Shown here: piece by piece, positions 7,505 through 17,634 of the stretch
Position numbering within the stretch: the first letter of the stretch is position 1
Layout: each line of letters opens with the position of its first letter
Assembly (NCBI RefSeq): GCF_009907385.1
Contig: NZ_JAAATR010000005.1
Location: 1-64,000, forward strand
From: Atlantibacter hermannii
GTDB taxonomy: Bacteria; Pseudomonadota; Gammaproteobacteria; Enterobacterales; Enterobacteriaceae
Length of the DNA: 64,000 bases
Direction of reading: 5' to 3'
The notes under the pieces: model-generated
The model's input: the letters and a program-made list of their open reading frames with translations, nothing else
Databases searched by the model: none
Told to the model about the DNA's origin: nothing
Made by a program: the position numbers and the translations under genes

Positions 7505-8965
7505 TTACAGCAACGGGCTAAAGAAGTAAAACAAACGCTCGGTGATCCGCTGCCAGAGCGGGCGTTTTACCCATAAACGCACCTCCAGCAACCGGGAGCG
7601 TGAAATATAGTCATCCTGCACGGCAGCGAGATCGGCGGCGAAACCGGCGTCGTCGATCACCAGGGTGATTTCAAAGTTCAACCACAAACTGCGCATATCC
7701 AGGTTCACCGTGCCCACCAGGCTTAACTGCCCGTCTACCAGCACGCTTTTGGTATGCAGCAGACCGCCTTCAAACTGGTAAATTTTGACGCCGGCGGCCA
7801 GCAGTTCGGTAAAGAATGCCCGGCTGGCCCAGCCCACCAGCATCGAATCGTTTTTGCGCGGCAGAATGATGCTCACGTCGACGCCGCGCTGGGCAGCAGT
7901 GCAAATCGCATGCAGCAAATCGTCTGACGGCACAAAGTAGGGCGTCGTCATAATCAGGTATTCGCGCGCGGCGTAGACCGATGTGAGCAGCGCCTGATGG
8001 ATCAAGTCCTCCGGGAAGCCCGGCCCGGAAGCAATAGTCTGGATGGTATGCCCGCTGGCCTGTTCAAACGGCATAATATTCAGATCCGGCGGGGGCGGCA
8101 GCAGGCGTTTACCGGTTTCTATTTCCCAGTCGCAGGAATAGACGATGCCCATTGCGGTCGCCACCGGGCCTTCCATGCGCGCCATCACATCCACCCACTG
8201 GCCCACGCCCGCATCCTGTTTAAAGAAGCGCGGGTCCACCAGGTTCATACTGCCGGTATAGGCGATGTAGTTGTCGATCATCACCATTTTACGGTGCTGG
8301 CGGAGGTCCATGCGGCGCAGGAACACACGAAACAGGTTTACTTTCAGCGCTTCAACAACTTCGACGCCAGCATTGCGCATCATCCCCGCCCAGGGGCTGC
8401 GGAAAAACGTCACGCTGCCCGCGGAATCCAGCATCAGACGGCAATGCACCCCGCGCCGCGCCGCCGCCATTAACGACTCGGCAACCTGATCCGCCATGCC
8501 GCCGGGCGCCCAGATATAAAACACCATCTCGATATTGTGGCGCGCCAGTTGGATGTCGCGGATTAACGCCTGCATCACGTCGTCGGAATCCGTCAGCAGT
8601 TGCAGCTGGTTGCCCTTTACGCCGCTGATGCCCTGACGCCGTTCGCACAGCTGGAACAGAGAACTCGCGACCTCGCTGTTCTCTTCCGCAAAGATGTGTT
8701 TGCAGGCCTTCAGTTCATGCAGCCATTTCGCCGTGGAAGGCCACATGGCCCGGGCGCGCTCGGCCCGTCGCTTGCCCAGATGCAGTTCGCCAAACGACAA
8801 ATAAGCAATGATCCCGACAAGAGGAAGAATATAAATAATCAGCAGCCAGGCCATGGCGGAAGGAACGGCGCGGCGCTTCATTAAAATACGCAGCGTTACA
8901 CCGGCAATAAGCAGCCAATAACCCAAAAACACCAGCCAGCTTATTACGGTGTAGAAAGTTGTCAT
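7505..8965 (-). CDS. clsA: Cardiolipin synthase A
   Basis: A membrane phospholipase D-family enzyme that joins two phosphatidylglycerol molecules into cardiolipin and glycerol. It is 486 residues, the E. coli length. Two N-terminal transmembrane helices (about 5-30 and 38-58) precede two HKD catalytic motifs: HRKMVMID near residue 220 and HTKSVLVD near residue 400. It is encoded upstream of yciU on the minus strand. Confidence 0.97.
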   Translation of the reverse strand: MTTFYTVISWLVFLGYWLLIAGVTLRILMKRRAVPSAMAWLLIIYILPLVGIIAYLSFGELHLGKRRAERARAMWPSTAKWLHELKACKHIFAEENSEVASSLFQLCERRQGISGVKGNQLQLLTDSDDVMQALIRDIQLARHNIEMVFYIWAPGGMADQVAESLMAAARRGVHCRLMLDSAGSVTFFRSPWAGMMRNAGVEVVEALKVNLFRVFLRRMDLRQHRKMVMIDNYIAYTGSMNLVDPRFFKQDAGVGQWVDVMARMEGPVATAMGIVYSCDWEIETGKRLLPPPPDLNIMPFEQASGHTIQTIASGPGFPEDLIHQALLTSVYAAREYLIMTTPYFVPSDDLLHAICTAAQRGVDVSIILPRKNDSMLVGWASRAFFTELLAAGVKIYQFEGGLLHTKSVLVDGQLSLVGTVNLDMRSLWLNFEITLVIDDAGFAADLAAVQDDYISRSRLLEVRLWVKRPLWQRITERLFYFFSPLL

Positions 8966-9109
8966 ATCCTGAAAATCCTTTTGATTCGCCGTCTTATGAG
9001 TGTACGCACAAGTCTCATTCCATCAAACAGAAAATGCGCCAGAAAACTCCTTTGAAGCCACCGGGAAGGGTCTATAATGACGCGTCTGTTCTTATTAAGA
9101 GTAGTAGTC

Positions 9110-9283
9110 ATGAGGCGTAGTAGAACTGAGGTTGGGCGCTGGCGGATGTTACGCCAGACTCAGCGGCGCAAATCGCGCTGGTTGGAAGCGCAGTCGCGAC
9201 GCAATATGCGGATCCACGCCATCAGAAAGTGCATTGTTAATCGTCAACGCGGCACTTTACTGTTTGCAATCCACGCGTTGTAA
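9110..9283 (+). CDS. yciY: Small basic protein YciY
   Basis: A 57-residue, very arginine-rich protein (RRSRTEVGRWRMLRQ...) matching the uncharacterised enterobacterial YciY. The ATG at 9110 gives the E. coli length; an upstream in-frame ATG (9077) would add 11 unconserved residues. It is divergent from clsA and followed by a hairpin. Its function is unknown; the charge suggests nucleic-acid or membrane association, which is inference only. Confidence 0.85.
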   Translation: MRRSRTEVGRWRMLRQTQRRKSRWLEAQSRRNMRIHAIRKCIVNRQRGTLLFAIHAL

Positions 9284-9296
9284 GCGCAAATAAAGA

Positions 9297-9321
9297 GGGC
9301 ACCGCATGCGGTGCCCGATGA
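9297..9321. terminator. Bidirectional hairpin between yciY and yciI
   Basis: The perfect 20-base palindrome GGGCACCGCATGCGGTGCCC (9297-9316) is flanked by A/T-rich sequence on both sides (GATGATTTTT rightward, TCTTTATTT leftward). It sits between the convergent genes yciY and yciI and can serve both. Confidence 0.65.
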
Positions 9322-9339
9322 TTTTTAGCGTTCTGTTGC

Positions 9340-9636
9340 TCAGAAAACCTTTTTAAAGGGCTTCACCGACACGGTTTTATACACTCCCGCCGCAATATAA
9401 GGATCTGCCTGCGCCCAGGCTTCGGCGTCTTCAAGCGATTCAAATTCAGCGATAACTGTAGAGCCGGTAAAACCCGCGGCGCCAGGTTCATTGCTGTCGA
9501 CGGCAGGCATCGGTCCGGCAGTGAGTAATTTTCCTTCATCACGCAGCAATTGCAGGCGCGCCAGGTGAGCCGGGCGTACCGACAGTCGTTTTTCCAGAGA
9601 ATCAGCATTATCTTCAGCGTAAATAACGTAAAGCAC
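9340..9636 (-). CDS. yciI: YciI family protein
   Basis: A small ferredoxin-like-fold protein of the YciI/YCII superfamily, function unknown. The conserved His and Asp ([13 protein letters not shown]) form the putative active site. The GTG at 9636 is chosen: it gives the 98-residue E. coli form (MLYVIYAED...), and an AAAGGA ribosome-binding site lies nine bases upstream. The longer ATG starts at 9645 and beyond lack proper spacing. It is convergent with yciY. Confidence 0.9.
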   Translation of the reverse strand: MLYVIYAEDNADSLEKRLSVRPAHLARLQLLRDEGKLLTAGPMPAVDSNEPGAAGFTGSTVIAEFESLEDAEAWAQADPYIAAGVYKTVSVKPFKKVF

Positions 9637-9798
9637 AGGCAGCATTCCTTTAAAAATCGCAAAGAGCATTTACGGTATTGGAAAGTGCCCGATCCTGCAA
9701 CGTAAACATAAATTACCTGTTAATTCCTTAACATAATCCGGGTATTTTTAAGGGTTAGCGGATGAGAATTGCATGAATGGGTGATGCGTTGTTGAATA

Positions 9799-9817
9799 TG
9801 ATTGCTATTTGCATTTA
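9799..9817 (+). promoter_or_regulatory. Fur-box-like sequence upstream of tonB
   Basis: GATTGCTATTTGCATTT resembles the Fur consensus only partly: about half of the 19 positions match, including the ATTTGCAT core. tonB is iron-regulated by Fur in E. coli, and this is the best candidate in the 200-base upstream region. Confidence 0.35.
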
Positions 9818-9850
9818 AAATCGACCCATTGCTCATTTAATGAAATTGCT

Positions 9851-10585
9851 ATGACCTCAATGACCCTCGATTTACCTCGTCGTTTTCCGTGGCCGACCCT
9901 GTTATCAGTGGCGGTGCATGGTGCCGTAGTGGCGGGGCTGCTTTATACCTCGGTACATCAGGTTATTGAACTGCCTGCGCCTTCCCAGCCTATCTCCGTG
10001 ACCATGGTCGCGCCTGAAGTGCTGGAACCGCCGCAGCCGGTGGTCGAGCCACCGCCGCCGGAACCGGTTGTTGAACCGGAGCCGGAGCCCGAACCGCTGC
10101 CGGAACCGCCTAAAGAAGCACCGGTGGTGATTCATAAACCCGAGCCGAAGCCGAAGCCCAAACCAAAACCCAGGCCGGTGAAAAAGGTGGAAGAGCAGCC
10201 GAAGCGCGAAGTGAAGCCCGCAGAACCGCGCGCCGCATCGCCGTTTGAGAATAAAACCCCGGCCAGAACGGTTTCTCCTCGTCCGGCTGCGCCAGCCCCT
10301 GCTGTCGCCGCGCCGTCTGGCCCGCGTGCGGTGAGCCGCAACCAGCCAACTTATCCAAGGCGAGCCCAGGCATTGCGCCTCGAGGGCAACGTACGGGTGA
10401 AATTCGACGTGGGTGCCGATGGTCGGGTGGACAATATCCAGATACTCTCAGCCAAACCGACTAACATGTTCGAGCGTGAAGTGAAAAACGCGATGCGTAA
10501 ATGGCGCTATGAGCCGGGCAAACCGGGTAACGGATTGATCGTTAACGTGGTATTCCGCATTAACGGCGGAGCGACGGTTGAATAA
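9851..10585 (+). CDS. tonB: Energy-transducing protein TonB
   Basis: TonB couples the proton-motive force harnessed by ExbBD to outer-membrane receptors for siderophores, vitamin B12 and colicins. An N-terminal transmembrane anchor with the conserved [14 protein letters not shown] segment (about 16-35, His in place) is followed by a Pro-Glu and Pro-Lys repeat spacer ([23 protein letters not shown]) crossing the periplasm. The C-terminal receptor-binding domain ends with the YEPGKPGNG motif. From ATG 9851 it is 244 residues; ATG 9860 (MTLDLPRR) gives the annotated E. coli start. It stands alone between terminators. Confidence 0.96.
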   Translation: MTSMTLDLPRRFPWPTLLSVAVHGAVVAGLLYTSVHQVIELPAPSQPISVTMVAPEVLEPPQPVVEPPPPEPVVEPEPEPEPLPEPPKEAPVVIHKPEPKPKPKPKPRPVKKVEEQPKREVKPAEPRAASPFENKTPARTVSPRPAAPAPAVAAPSGPRAVSRNQPTYPRRAQALRLEGNVRVKFDVGADGRVDNIQILSAKPTNMFEREVKNAMRKWRYEPGKPGNGLIVNVVFRINGGATVE

Positions 10586-10600
10586 CCGACGCTAAAAATA

Positions 10601-10632
10601 AAAAAGCACGCCAGGCGGCGTGCTTTTTTTTT
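10601..10632. terminator. Bidirectional terminator between tonB and yciA
   Basis: The stem GCACGCC/GGCGTGC (10606-10612 with 10617-10623) is flanked by A5 on the left and T9 on the right, so it can end transcription from both convergent genes. A shared tonB/P14 terminator is also described in E. coli. Confidence 0.9.
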
Positions 10633-11032
10633 AGTTCAGTGCGGGCAGCGGCCGGGGTTTTCCCTGTTCGTCCACCGCAACATAAATAAATAACGCTTCG
10701 GTGGCTTTATAACGCTGGCCGATAGGTTCAGAGGACACTTTCTTCACCCATACTTCCACGTTTATGGTCACCGAGGTGTTGCCGCGCTTAATGCAGTTCG
10801 CGTAGCAGCACACCACATCACCCACCGCCACCGGCCGCAGAAAGGTCATTCCATCAACGCGCACGGTGACCACGCGGCCATGGGCCTGTTCTTTCGCCAT
10901 GATCGCGCCGCCGATATCCATCTGCGACATCAGCCAGCCGCCGAAAATATCGCCGTTAGCATTGGTGTCTGCGGGCATCGCCAGCGTGCGTAATACTAAT
11001 TCTCCTTGTGGCGCGGTTTGCTCGTGACTCAT
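10631..11032 (-). CDS. yciA: Acyl-CoA thioesterase YciA
   Basis: A hotdog-fold thioesterase hydrolysing acyl-CoA esters in the cytoplasm. The family catalytic region [16 protein letters not shown] (about 24-39) is intact and the length is 133 residues (E. coli 132). It overlaps the yciB stop by four bases (ATGA), indicating a yciB-yciA transcriptional unit with coupled translation. Confidence 0.95.
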   Translation of the reverse strand: MSHEQTAPQGELVLRTLAMPADTNANGDIFGGWLMSQMDIGGAIMAKEQAHGRVVTVRVDGMTFLRPVAVGDVVCCYANCIKRGNTSVTINVEVWVKKVSSEPIGQRYKATEALFIYVAVDEQGKPRPLPALN

Positions 11033-11568
11033 TTCTTCTCTTCCTGGGGCATATGGCGATAGATGTAAATCCCGCTTAACAGGGTAAATACCAGGGTTAA
11101 CGCCGTCAGCCCAAACACTTTAAAATTGACCCATACGCTTTGCGGCAGCCAGAACGCGATATAAATATTGGCCAGGCCACAGGCAATAAAGAACAGCGCC
11201 CAGGCGATATTCAGGCGCGACCACACCGCCTGCGGCAGCGTCAGCTCTTTGCCAAGCATGCTCTGAATCAGCGGTTTTTTCATCATCCACTGGCTAATCA
11301 GCAACGCGCTGGCGAACAGGGCGTAAATCACCGTGACTTTCCACTTAATAAATTCATCATTGTGGAAAAACAGCGTCAGGCCGCCAAATACCGCCACCAG
11401 TACAAAGGTAATGAGCGCCATTTTTTCAATCTTGCGGTATTTAAACCAGCTATAAACCAGCACCACGGCGGTAGCGACAATCAGCGCCGCGGTTCCGGCA
11501 TAAATATCGTACAGCTTATAAAACGCAAAAAAGACAATCAGCGGTAAAAAGTCGAGAAACTGCTTCAT
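11029..11568 (-). CDS. yciB: Inner-membrane septation protein YciB (IspZ)
   Basis: An integral membrane protein with about five helices, linked to cell-envelope synthesis and septation in E. coli. It is 179 residues from the ATG at 11568 ([14 protein letters not shown]...), the E. coli length. A longer in-frame start at 11607 adds 13 hydrophilic residues not found in relatives and is rejected. It lies 59 bases downstream of yciC. Confidence 0.95.
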   Translation of the reverse strand: MKQFLDFLPLIVFFAFYKLYDIYAGTAALIVATAVVLVYSWFKYRKIEKMALITFVLVAVFGGLTLFFHNDEFIKWKVTVIYALFASALLISQWMMKKPLIQSMLGKELTLPQAVWSRLNIAWALFFIACGLANIYIAFWLPQSVWVNFKVFGLTALTLVFTLLSGIYIYRHMPQEEKK

Positions 11569-11627
11569 AATCGATTCCGTAACAGAAGGCTCCTGACGAT
11601 AACGCAACCGTCAGGAGCAGGGACAGG

Positions 11628-12370
11628 TTATTGGCGTAACAACATATACAGGCGATAAAGATAGATTAGCAGCAGCGCTGAAATTAAATTGCTCAGCGTG
11701 TTTGCGACAATCGCACCCACCTGGGGAGTCAACGCCGCAAAGCCGGAGGCCATCAGCAGCAGGGCGGTTTTTGCCAACAGCCAGCTCATCACCGCCGGAG
11801 CGACAAGCCGCATATTGCTCCAGACCAGACGCATACTGTTGCGCATCGCCTGAAAAATCCCCACTTTATCCTGCACCAGCATCACCGGTGCCAGCGACAG
11901 CACAATCGCCAGAATCACGCCCGGCAACACGATCAGCATAATGCCGAACTGCACCAGCAGCGTGGTCAATAAAATGAGCAGGAACATCCGCGGCAAAACC
12001 GGCGCGCTGGCGCCAATGGCGCGCAGGGCGCTCACCGGCTGCCCGGCGGAAACCATCTGGATCAGTAATAAAATGCCGCCCGCCAGAATGGCGTTGCCGA
12101 ACAGACCGGAAAAGGTCGACACGGCTGAGGCACGCAATAACACCTGCTGCTGTTCCGGCGTCATATTCTGCACCAGTTCAAACAGCCCAACGCTCCCGGT
12201 TAAATTATCGCCCTCGCTCAGAATCGACAGCTGTTCTTCGCTCGGTGAAAAGGCATGCCCAAAAAGAACGGTAATAAAGGCACATAGCAGCGCGATCAGC
12301 AGAATAGTAACCAGCTGATTGCGAAAAAATTCCCCGTGTCACGGTAAACGGATTTTGCCGTGATAGACAT
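11628..12370 (-). pseudogene. yciC: yciC (UPF0259 membrane protein), disrupted by a one-base frameshift
   Basis: YciC is a multi-helix inner-membrane protein of unknown function, usually 247 residues. The family N-terminus is present from ATG 12370 ([16 protein letters not shown]), but then the frame shifts and stops after 24 codons. The family sequence resumes in the next frame (RNQLVTILL...) and runs uninterrupted to 11628. Counting codons, one base is missing at the T6 run on the minus strand (12324-12329). With it restored, the gene is exactly 247 codons plus stop. A 181-residue remnant could start inside at 12173 (GTG). Homopolymer sequencing error is a real alternative to true inactivation. 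Confidence 0.85.
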
Positions 12371-12396
12371 GCACTCTCCTTGAGTTGATTGCCGTA

Positions 12397-12798
12397 TTAA
12401 TCTGGCGGCAATTGTACCCTGGATGGTCTGTCAGTTGCAGCACTGTGAATGGTCAAGCTCAGTAAATCTGTGCCGTATAGCGGTGGTAAACCGTAATGGG
12501 CGCGGGCGCGGTTACAGGCGTCTTCCGTAACGCCGTTTTCCCCCGAGCGGGTAAATTCACGGCAGGGGGAAGGCCGTTGGTGATAAATCGCGCAGCTGAC
12601 GTTTTTGCCAGGCTCGCCTTGCAGCGCCACGCAGCGGCTCTGGCGCTGGTTAGTGCCGCTCATACAGCGTAGAAAAGGGGTAACGGGTTCCGTCAGTTCA
12701 ACAGGCACCGCTCCGCCTGCATCATCAGCTTCAGCCCAATAAAAAGAGACACGAAAATACGCACAACAGGCACCGCAGGACAAGCATTCATTACTCAT
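12397..12798 (-). CDS. YkgJ-type cysteine-cluster protein
   Basis: A 133-residue protein opening with CLSCGACC (residues 5-12) and containing further cysteines ([23 protein letters not shown]). This is the pattern of the YkgJ/UPF0153 family of putative zinc- or iron-chelating proteins. The cluster [10 protein letters not shown] is the family hallmark. The biochemical role is unknown. It lies just upstream of yciC on the same strand, divergent from ompW. Confidence 0.85.
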   Translation of the reverse strand: MSNECLSCGACCAYFRVSFYWAEADDAGGAVPVELTEPVTPFLRCMSGTNQRQSRCVALQGEPGKNVSCAIYHQRPSPCREFTRSGENGVTEDACNRARAHYGLPPLYGTDLLSLTIHSAATDRPSRVQLPPD

Positions 12799-12953
12799 CG
12801 TACACCCGCATTCATCAGATTCGCTTACTTATTGTCCACTACGTTAGCCAGCCTTCAGTGACGGCGCAAGATGTTAAGAACAAAATTTATTTGATACGCA
12901 AACGGATAATTGATGTAGATACAAAGTGGTGCATGGTAAATGGCATGTAAAAA

Positions 12954-12967
12954 TTAATCTAAATCAA
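12954..12967 (+). promoter_or_regulatory. FNR-box-like site upstream of ompW
   Basis: TTAATCTAAATCAA matches the FNR consensus TTGAT-N4-ATCAA with one mismatch. ompW is oxygen-regulated through FNR in E. coli. The centre lies about 110 bases before the ATG. Confidence 0.55.
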
Positions 12968-12992
12968 TAAATGTTAAATTTTCAAAATAAGT

Positions 12993-13011
12993 GTGATCGA
13001 AACGAGATCAC
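12993..13011 (+). promoter_or_regulatory. Interrupted palindrome and probable ompW promoter
   Basis: GTGATC-N7-GATCAC forms a perfect six-base inverted repeat. A TATATT sequence at 13030-13035 is a good -10 candidate. With transcription starting near 13042, the palindrome would centre close to -40, a typical activator position. It is not a CRP site because the half-site spacing is wrong. Confidence 0.45.
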
Positions 13012-13070
13012 TTATTACTTCTTTGTAGGTATATTCACCGCGCAAATAAAACCACAAAGAGGGAATGGAT

Positions 13071-13703
13071 ATGAAAAAGCTGACGGTGGCTCTGGCGCTT
13101 TTGGGTTGTTTTTCGGGTGTTGCGCCGGCTCACGAAGCAGGTGAATTTTTTATGCGCGCGGGTACCGCGACGGTGCGCCCGACGGAAGGCTCGCAGGATG
13201 TGTTAGGTATGGGCGGCTTTAACGTCAGTAACAATACCCAACTGGGACTGACGTTTACCTGGATGGCAACCGACAATGTTGGCGTAGAACTGCTGGCGGC
13301 GACGCCGTTTCGTCATAAAGTCGGGCTGGGCGCCACAGGGGATTTGGCGACGGTTCACCAGCTTCCGCCAACCTTAATGGCGCAGTGGTACTTTGGCGAT
13401 GCCACCAGCAAAGCGCGTCCTTATATCGGCGTAGGGGTTAACTACACCACTTTCTTCGATGAGAAATTCAACGATACCGGCAAAGATGCCCAGCTAACCG
13501 ATCTGAGTGTGAAAGATTCCTGGGGCGCGGCGGGGCAGGTAGGCCTGGATTACATGATCAACCCGGACTGGTTAATCAACATGTCAGTCTGGTACATGGA
13601 TATCGACACAGAAGTGAAATTCAAAGCGGCGGGCGAGCAGCAGAATATCAAAACCCGTATCGATCCGTGGGTATTTATGTTCTCGGCAGGCTATCGTTTT
13701 TAA
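13071..13703 (+). CDS. ompW: Outer-membrane protein OmpW
   Basis: An eight-stranded outer-membrane beta-barrel with a hydrophobic channel, thought to take up small hydrophobic molecules; it is also a colicin S4 receptor in E. coli. The signal peptide ends near PAHA|HEAGEFF. The conserved block HQLPPTLMAQWYFGD and the C-terminal FMFSAGYRF ending in Phe are assembly hallmarks. ATG 13071 is chosen because GAGGG lies eight bases upstream; ATG 13065 is too close to it. Confidence 0.96.
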   Translation: MKKLTVALALLGCFSGVAPAHEAGEFFMRAGTATVRPTEGSQDVLGMGGFNVSNNTQLGLTFTWMATDNVGVELLAATPFRHKVGLGATGDLATVHQLPPTLMAQWYFGDATSKARPYIGVGVNYTTFFDEKFNDTGKDAQLTDLSVKDSWGAAGQVGLDYMINPDWLINMSVWYMDIDTEVKFKAAGEQQNIKTRIDPWVFMFSAGYRF

Positions 13704-13763
13704 TCTCTCATTAACGGGTGAAGCAGTAAGCCAGATGAGGCGGGACAATTTTTGTTAATGATT

Positions 13764-13792
13764 AAACTGGCCGCCTGTCGGCCAGTTTTCTT
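13764..13792 (+). terminator. Terminator downstream of ompW
   Basis: AAACTGGCC (13764-13772) pairs with GGCCAGTTT (13780-13788), followed by TCTT. It ends the ompW transcript 60 bases after the stop. Confidence 0.75.
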
Positions 13793-13968
13793 GTCGACTA
13801 CACTGTTTACAGGCCGCGCAGATAAATCAATAACGGCCATGCACCAGGTATGCAGGATAATTTTTTAAACACTTTTGTTACTTCCTATTATACCGATAGA
13901 GATCTTTGGCAGGCATAAAGGAATGATCGGTAATAAGATGAAATCAGGGTCATACAGGGAGAGCGACA

Positions 13969-14172
13969 ATGAATATCGAAAAATATCAAGAGTTTGCTAA
14001 TTACTTAAGGGTACTGGTCGAAGGGGAACGCGACCAGTGCGTCATTGATAAAAATCTTTTACTCACCGCCGCCGCGGCCATCGACGAATTATCAAGCCGG
14101 GTTGTGATGGCCCATCCCCCTTTTCACATACGTAAAATCAGCACCCTGTCCGCATCGTCAGTATCGAAATAA
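13969..14172 (+). CDS. Small hypothetical protein, 67 aa
   Basis: A short gene with a good GGGAGA ribosome-binding site seven bases before ATG. The product (MNIEKYQEFANYLRVLVEGERD...) is predicted mainly alpha-helical up to about residue 48 and has no signal peptide, membrane helix or cysteine motif. I do not recognise the family; the helical N-terminus is reminiscent of small phage-type regulators but that is only an impression. It occupies the place where E. coli carries yciEFG. Confidence 0.55.
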   Translation: MNIEKYQEFANYLRVLVEGERDQCVIDKNLLLTAAAAIDELSSRVVMAHPPFHIRKISTLSASSVSK

Positions 14173-14221
14173 GCAAACTGGTGAGCGTTTACACCCTCTT
14201 ATCACCTGACATTCGCAAAAA

Positions 14222-14247
14222 TAAAAAAGCCCCTGTCAGGGGCTTAA
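14222..14247 (-). terminator. Terminator of the trp operon
   Basis: On the minus strand AAGCCCCTGACAGGGGCTT is followed by TTTTATTTTT, a strong intrinsic terminator immediately after trpA. Confidence 0.9.
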
Positions 14248-14259
14248 GTGGCGGGAGGC

Positions 14260-15069
14260 TTATTCCTGACGGGTGGCAGCCTTCAGGCTTTGCACAAACG
14301 CTTTCAGCTCGCTCAGCATCGCGCTGTGATCGTTGAGATTTGTCTCGATGATTTTCACGATGGCAGAGCCGGAAATCGCTCCGGCAGCGCCTGCGTCGAT
14401 CGCGGCTTTGACCTGCAGCGGCTCAGAGATGCCAAAGCCCTGCAACGGCGGCGCGGCATGGTATTCCCTCAGCTTGTCGATCAGATGATTCAGCGGCACG
14501 CTGGCGCGGTTTTCCGCGCCGGTAACGCCCGCACGAGACAGTAAATAGGTATAGCCGCGGCCACGCGAGGCAATCTGGCGCAGAAGATGATCATCGGCAT
14601 TAGGCGGGCAGATGAAAATCGGCGCGATGTTATGGCGTAACGCCGCTTCGCTGAACGGTGCGGACTCTTCAACCGGCACATCCGCCACCAAAACCGAGTC
14701 CACGCCCACCTGGGCGCATTTCTGGTAAAACGCGTCGACGCCGTTGCTGAACACCAGGTTGGCGTACATCAGCAGGCCAATCGGTATTTGCGGATGTTTC
14801 TGGCGGATGGCCGCCAGCATTTCAAAACACTGCGCCGGCGTCACGCCGGACGCAAAAGCGCGCAGGGTGGCGTTCTGGATCGTCGGGCCGTCCGCCAGCG
14901 GATCGGAGAACGGAATGCCCAGTTCCAACGCATCCGCGCCTGCTTCGATCAGCGTGTCGATAATGCGCAGCGATTGTTCTGGCGAGGGGTCGCCGAGGGT
15001 GACGAAAGGTACAAACGCCCCTTCCTTACGGGCTTCAAGCTGCTTAAACAACTGCTCATAACGTTCCAT
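14260..15069 (-). CDS. trpA: Tryptophan synthase alpha chain
   Basis: TrpA cleaves indole-3-glycerol phosphate to indole and glyceraldehyde-3-phosphate; indole is channelled to TrpB. It is 269 residues with a TIM barrel. The catalytic Glu lies in [15 protein letters not shown] (about 46-60) and the catalytic Asp in that same FSDP motif. The phosphate-binding GFGIS motif (about 211-215) is present. The start overlaps the trpB stop (TGATG), coupling the two subunits. Confidence 0.98.
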   Translation of the reverse strand: MERYEQLFKQLEARKEGAFVPFVTLGDPSPEQSLRIIDTLIEAGADALELGIPFSDPLADGPTIQNATLRAFASGVTPAQCFEMLAAIRQKHPQIPIGLLMYANLVFSNGVDAFYQKCAQVGVDSVLVADVPVEESAPFSEAALRHNIAPIFICPPNADDHLLRQIASRGRGYTYLLSRAGVTGAENRASVPLNHLIDKLREYHAAPPLQGFGISEPLQVKAAIDAGAAGAISGSAIVKIIETNLNDHSAMLSELKAFVQSLKAATRQE

Positions 15070-16262
15070 CAGATTTCCCCTCTTGCTTTCAAAATATCGT
15101 GAACGGTGAAGATGTCTTTGTCGCCACGGCCAGAGAGGTTAACCACCAGCAGTTGCTCTTTTTCCGGGGTCTCGCGCGCCATCTTCAGGGCATGAGCCAG
15201 CGCGTGGGAAGACTCCAGCGCCGGGATAATCCCTTCTTTCAGGCACAGGGTTTTAAAGGCTTCCAGCGCTTCATCATCGGTAATCGACACATACTCCGCG
15301 CGGCCTGTGCTGTTGAGATAGGCATGCTGCGGGCCGACCGACGGGAAGTCCAGCCCGGCGGAAATGGAATACGACTCTTCGATTTGCCCGTCTTCGGTCT
15401 GCATCATCGGCGATTTCATGCCGAAGTAAATCCCTACGCGACCATGCTTGAGCGGCGCGCCGTGTTCGCCGGTTTCAATACCGTGCCCGGCCGGTTCAAT
15501 GCCAATCAGCCCCACGCTCTCTTCTTCAATAAAGTCGGCGAACATGCCGATGGCGTTAGAGCCGCCGCCCACGCAGGCCAGCACCGCATCCGGCAGGCGA
15601 CCTTCTTTTTCGAGGATTTGCGCTTTGGTCTCTTCGCCGATCATGCGCTGGAATTCACGCACAATGGTCGGGAACGGGTGCGGCCCCGCTGCGGTGCCCA
15701 GCATATAGTGAGCGCGATCGTAGCTGCCGGACCAGTCGCGCAGCGCCTCGTTACAGGCGTCTTTCAGGGTGGCCGAGCCGCTGTGCACCGGGATCACTTC
15801 CGCGCCCATCAGGCGCATACGGAACACATTCGGCGACTGGCGCTCCACGTCTTTTGCGCCCATATAAATGCGACATTTCAGGCCGAGCAGGGCGCTCGCC
15901 AGCGCGGAAGCCACGCCATGCTGCCCCGCGCCGGTTTCGGCGATGATTTCGGTTTTCCCCATCCGCTTCGCCAGTAATGCCTGGCCCAGCACCTGGTTAG
16001 TTTTATGCGCGCCGCCGTGCAGCAAATCCTCTCGCTTCAGATACAGCGTAGTGCGGGTGCCTTCGGTAATGTTCTGGCATTTCGTTAATGCGGTTGGGCG
16101 ACCGGCGTAATTCTTCAGCAGGTCGGTAAACTGCGCCTGAAACGCCGGGTCCTTCTGCGCGCTGACAAAAGCCTCTTCAAGCTGGCGCAGCGCGGGCATC
16201 AGGATCTGCGGAACATACATACCGCCGAATTCACCAAAATATGGGTTCAGTAATGTTGTCAT
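15069..16262 (-). CDS. trpB: Tryptophan synthase beta chain
   Basis: A PLP-dependent enzyme condensing indole with serine to give L-tryptophan, in an alpha2-beta2 complex with TrpA. It is 397 residues. The PLP lysine lies in GGAHKTNQ (about 83-90), the catalytic Glu in AETGAGQHG (about 109-117) and the phosphate-binding loop is [10 protein letters not shown] (about 232-241). It lies 10 bases after trpC. Confidence 0.98.
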   Translation of the reverse strand: MTTLLNPYFGEFGGMYVPQILMPALRQLEEAFVSAQKDPAFQAQFTDLLKNYAGRPTALTKCQNITEGTRTTLYLKREDLLHGGAHKTNQVLGQALLAKRMGKTEIIAETGAGQHGVASALASALLGLKCRIYMGAKDVERQSPNVFRMRLMGAEVIPVHSGSATLKDACNEALRDWSGSYDRAHYMLGTAAGPHPFPTIVREFQRMIGEETKAQILEKEGRLPDAVLACVGGGSNAIGMFADFIEEESVGLIGIEPAGHGIETGEHGAPLKHGRVGIYFGMKSPMMQTEDGQIEESYSISAGLDFPSVGPQHAYLNSTGRAEYVSITDDEALEAFKTLCLKEGIIPALESSHALAHALKMARETPEKEQLLVVNLSGRGDKDIFTVHDILKARGEI

Positions 16263-16272
16263 GATCTCTTCC

Positions 16273-17631
16273 TTAATAGGCCCGCAGCGTTTTGAAGACC
16301 GCCGCCAGCTTGTTGCTGTCTTTAATACCCGGCGCGCTTTCCACGCCGGAATTGAAATCTAAACCGCTACAGCCGAGTTTGGCCGCGTCGACACAGTTGT
16401 CCGCGCCCAGCCCACCGGCCAGTAAGACATTGTCGAGCTGTTGGCCTGCCAGCAATGACCAGTCGAAACGCTGACCGCTGCCGCCCTGGCCGTTGTCGAA
16501 AACATAACGATCGACGAATTGCAGATCGCGCGCCGGGAGGCTGTGCGCCACGCTGAGCGCTTTCCAGATCGCCACCTCGTCAGGCAGCGCATCGCGCAGG
16601 GCGCTGATGTAGGCCTGATCTTCGCTGCCATGCAGCTGCACGGCGGATAAGTTCAGCGCTTCGGCGATATTCACGATGTCCTGAATAGCGCCGTCGCGGA
16701 ACACGCCGACATAGCGCAGCGGCGCGGCGGCGCTCACCGTCCGGGCCTGCTCCGGCGTAACGTAGCGCGGGGAGGACGGCGCGAAAATCAGTCCGCCGAA
16801 GAGTGCGCCCGCGTCATACGCCGCTCTGGCGTCTTCCGGGCGGGTCAGGCCGCACACTTTGTTCTCACCCAGCAGCACGCTGCGCACCGCCGCGTTGAGA
16901 TCGTCCTGGCCCATCAGCGCGGAGCCAATGAGGAAACCGTTGGCGAAATGGCTGAGCTCGCGCACCTGGGCATAGCTGTTAATCCCCGATTCGCTGATCA
17001 CCGTGACGCCTGCGCCGAGGCGCGGTGCCAGCTGGCGGGTGCGGTTTATGTCGATGGACAGGTCGCGCAGGTCGCGGTTATTGATGCCGACGACTTTTGC
17101 CTCCAGCGCAATTGCGCGTTCCAGCTCTTCTTCATTACTGACTTCGGTCAACACGCCCATGTTCAGGCTGTGGGCCACCGCCGCCAGCTGGCGATACTGT
17201 TCGTCATCCAGCACTGAGAGCATCAACAGGCAGGCGTCGGCCTGATAGTAGCGCGCCAGGTAAATCTGGTACGAGTCGATAATGAAATCTTTGCACAGCA
17301 CCGGCTGCGGGGCGATTTGGCTGACGATGGGCAGGAAATCGAAGCTGCCCTGAAAATATTTCTCATCGGTCAGGACCGAAATCGCCGACGCGTGGTGCTT
17401 ATAAACGCCCGCGATACGCGCCGGGTCGAAGTCATCGCGGATCACGCCTTTTGACGGCGACGCCTTTTTGCATTCGAGAATAAAGGCGGTACGCGCGCCC
17501 CGCAGCGCTTCGTAAAAATGGCGCTGGCTCGGCACAATTTCATTCTGGAAGCCGGCCAGCGGCTGCTGCGCCTTACGCGCTTCCACCCAAATGGCCTTGT
17601 CGGCGACGATTTTCGCTAACACGGTTTGCAT
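16273..17631 (-). CDS. trpC: Fused indole-3-glycerol-phosphate synthase / phosphoribosylanthranilate isomerase
   Basis: A bifunctional enzyme (TrpC-TrpF fusion as in E. coli) catalysing isomerisation of phosphoribosylanthranilate and ring closure to indole-glycerol phosphate. It is 452 residues. The N-terminal IGPS barrel (about 1-255) has the catalytic Lys in [13 protein letters not shown] and VLCKDFIID. The C-terminal PRAI barrel (about 256-452) has the catalytic Cys in [11 protein letters not shown] and Asp in GLDFNSGVE. It begins three bases after trpD. Confidence 0.98.
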   Translation of the reverse strand: MQTVLAKIVADKAIWVEARKAQQPLAGFQNEIVPSQRHFYEALRGARTAFILECKKASPSKGVIRDDFDPARIAGVYKHHASAISVLTDEKYFQGSFDFLPIVSQIAPQPVLCKDFIIDSYQIYLARYYQADACLLMLSVLDDEQYRQLAAVAHSLNMGVLTEVSNEEELERAIALEAKVVGINNRDLRDLSIDINRTRQLAPRLGAGVTVISESGINSYAQVRELSHFANGFLIGSALMGQDDLNAAVRSVLLGENKVCGLTRPEDARAAYDAGALFGGLIFAPSSPRYVTPEQARTVSAAAPLRYVGVFRDGAIQDIVNIAEALNLSAVQLHGSEDQAYISALRDALPDEVAIWKALSVAHSLPARDLQFVDRYVFDNGQGGSGQRFDWSLLAGQQLDNVLLAGGLGADNCVDAAKLGCSGLDFNSGVESAPGIKDSNKLAAVFKTLRAY

Positions 17632-17634
17632 GAT

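Noticed and set aside
12992-13012. CRP site upstream of ompW
   Set aside because: TGTGA and TCAC halves are 11 bases apart instead of six, so CRP would not fit.
15099-15977. 292-codon open frame antisense to trpB
   Set aside because: Entirely within trpB, a highly conserved gene; no independent coding sign.
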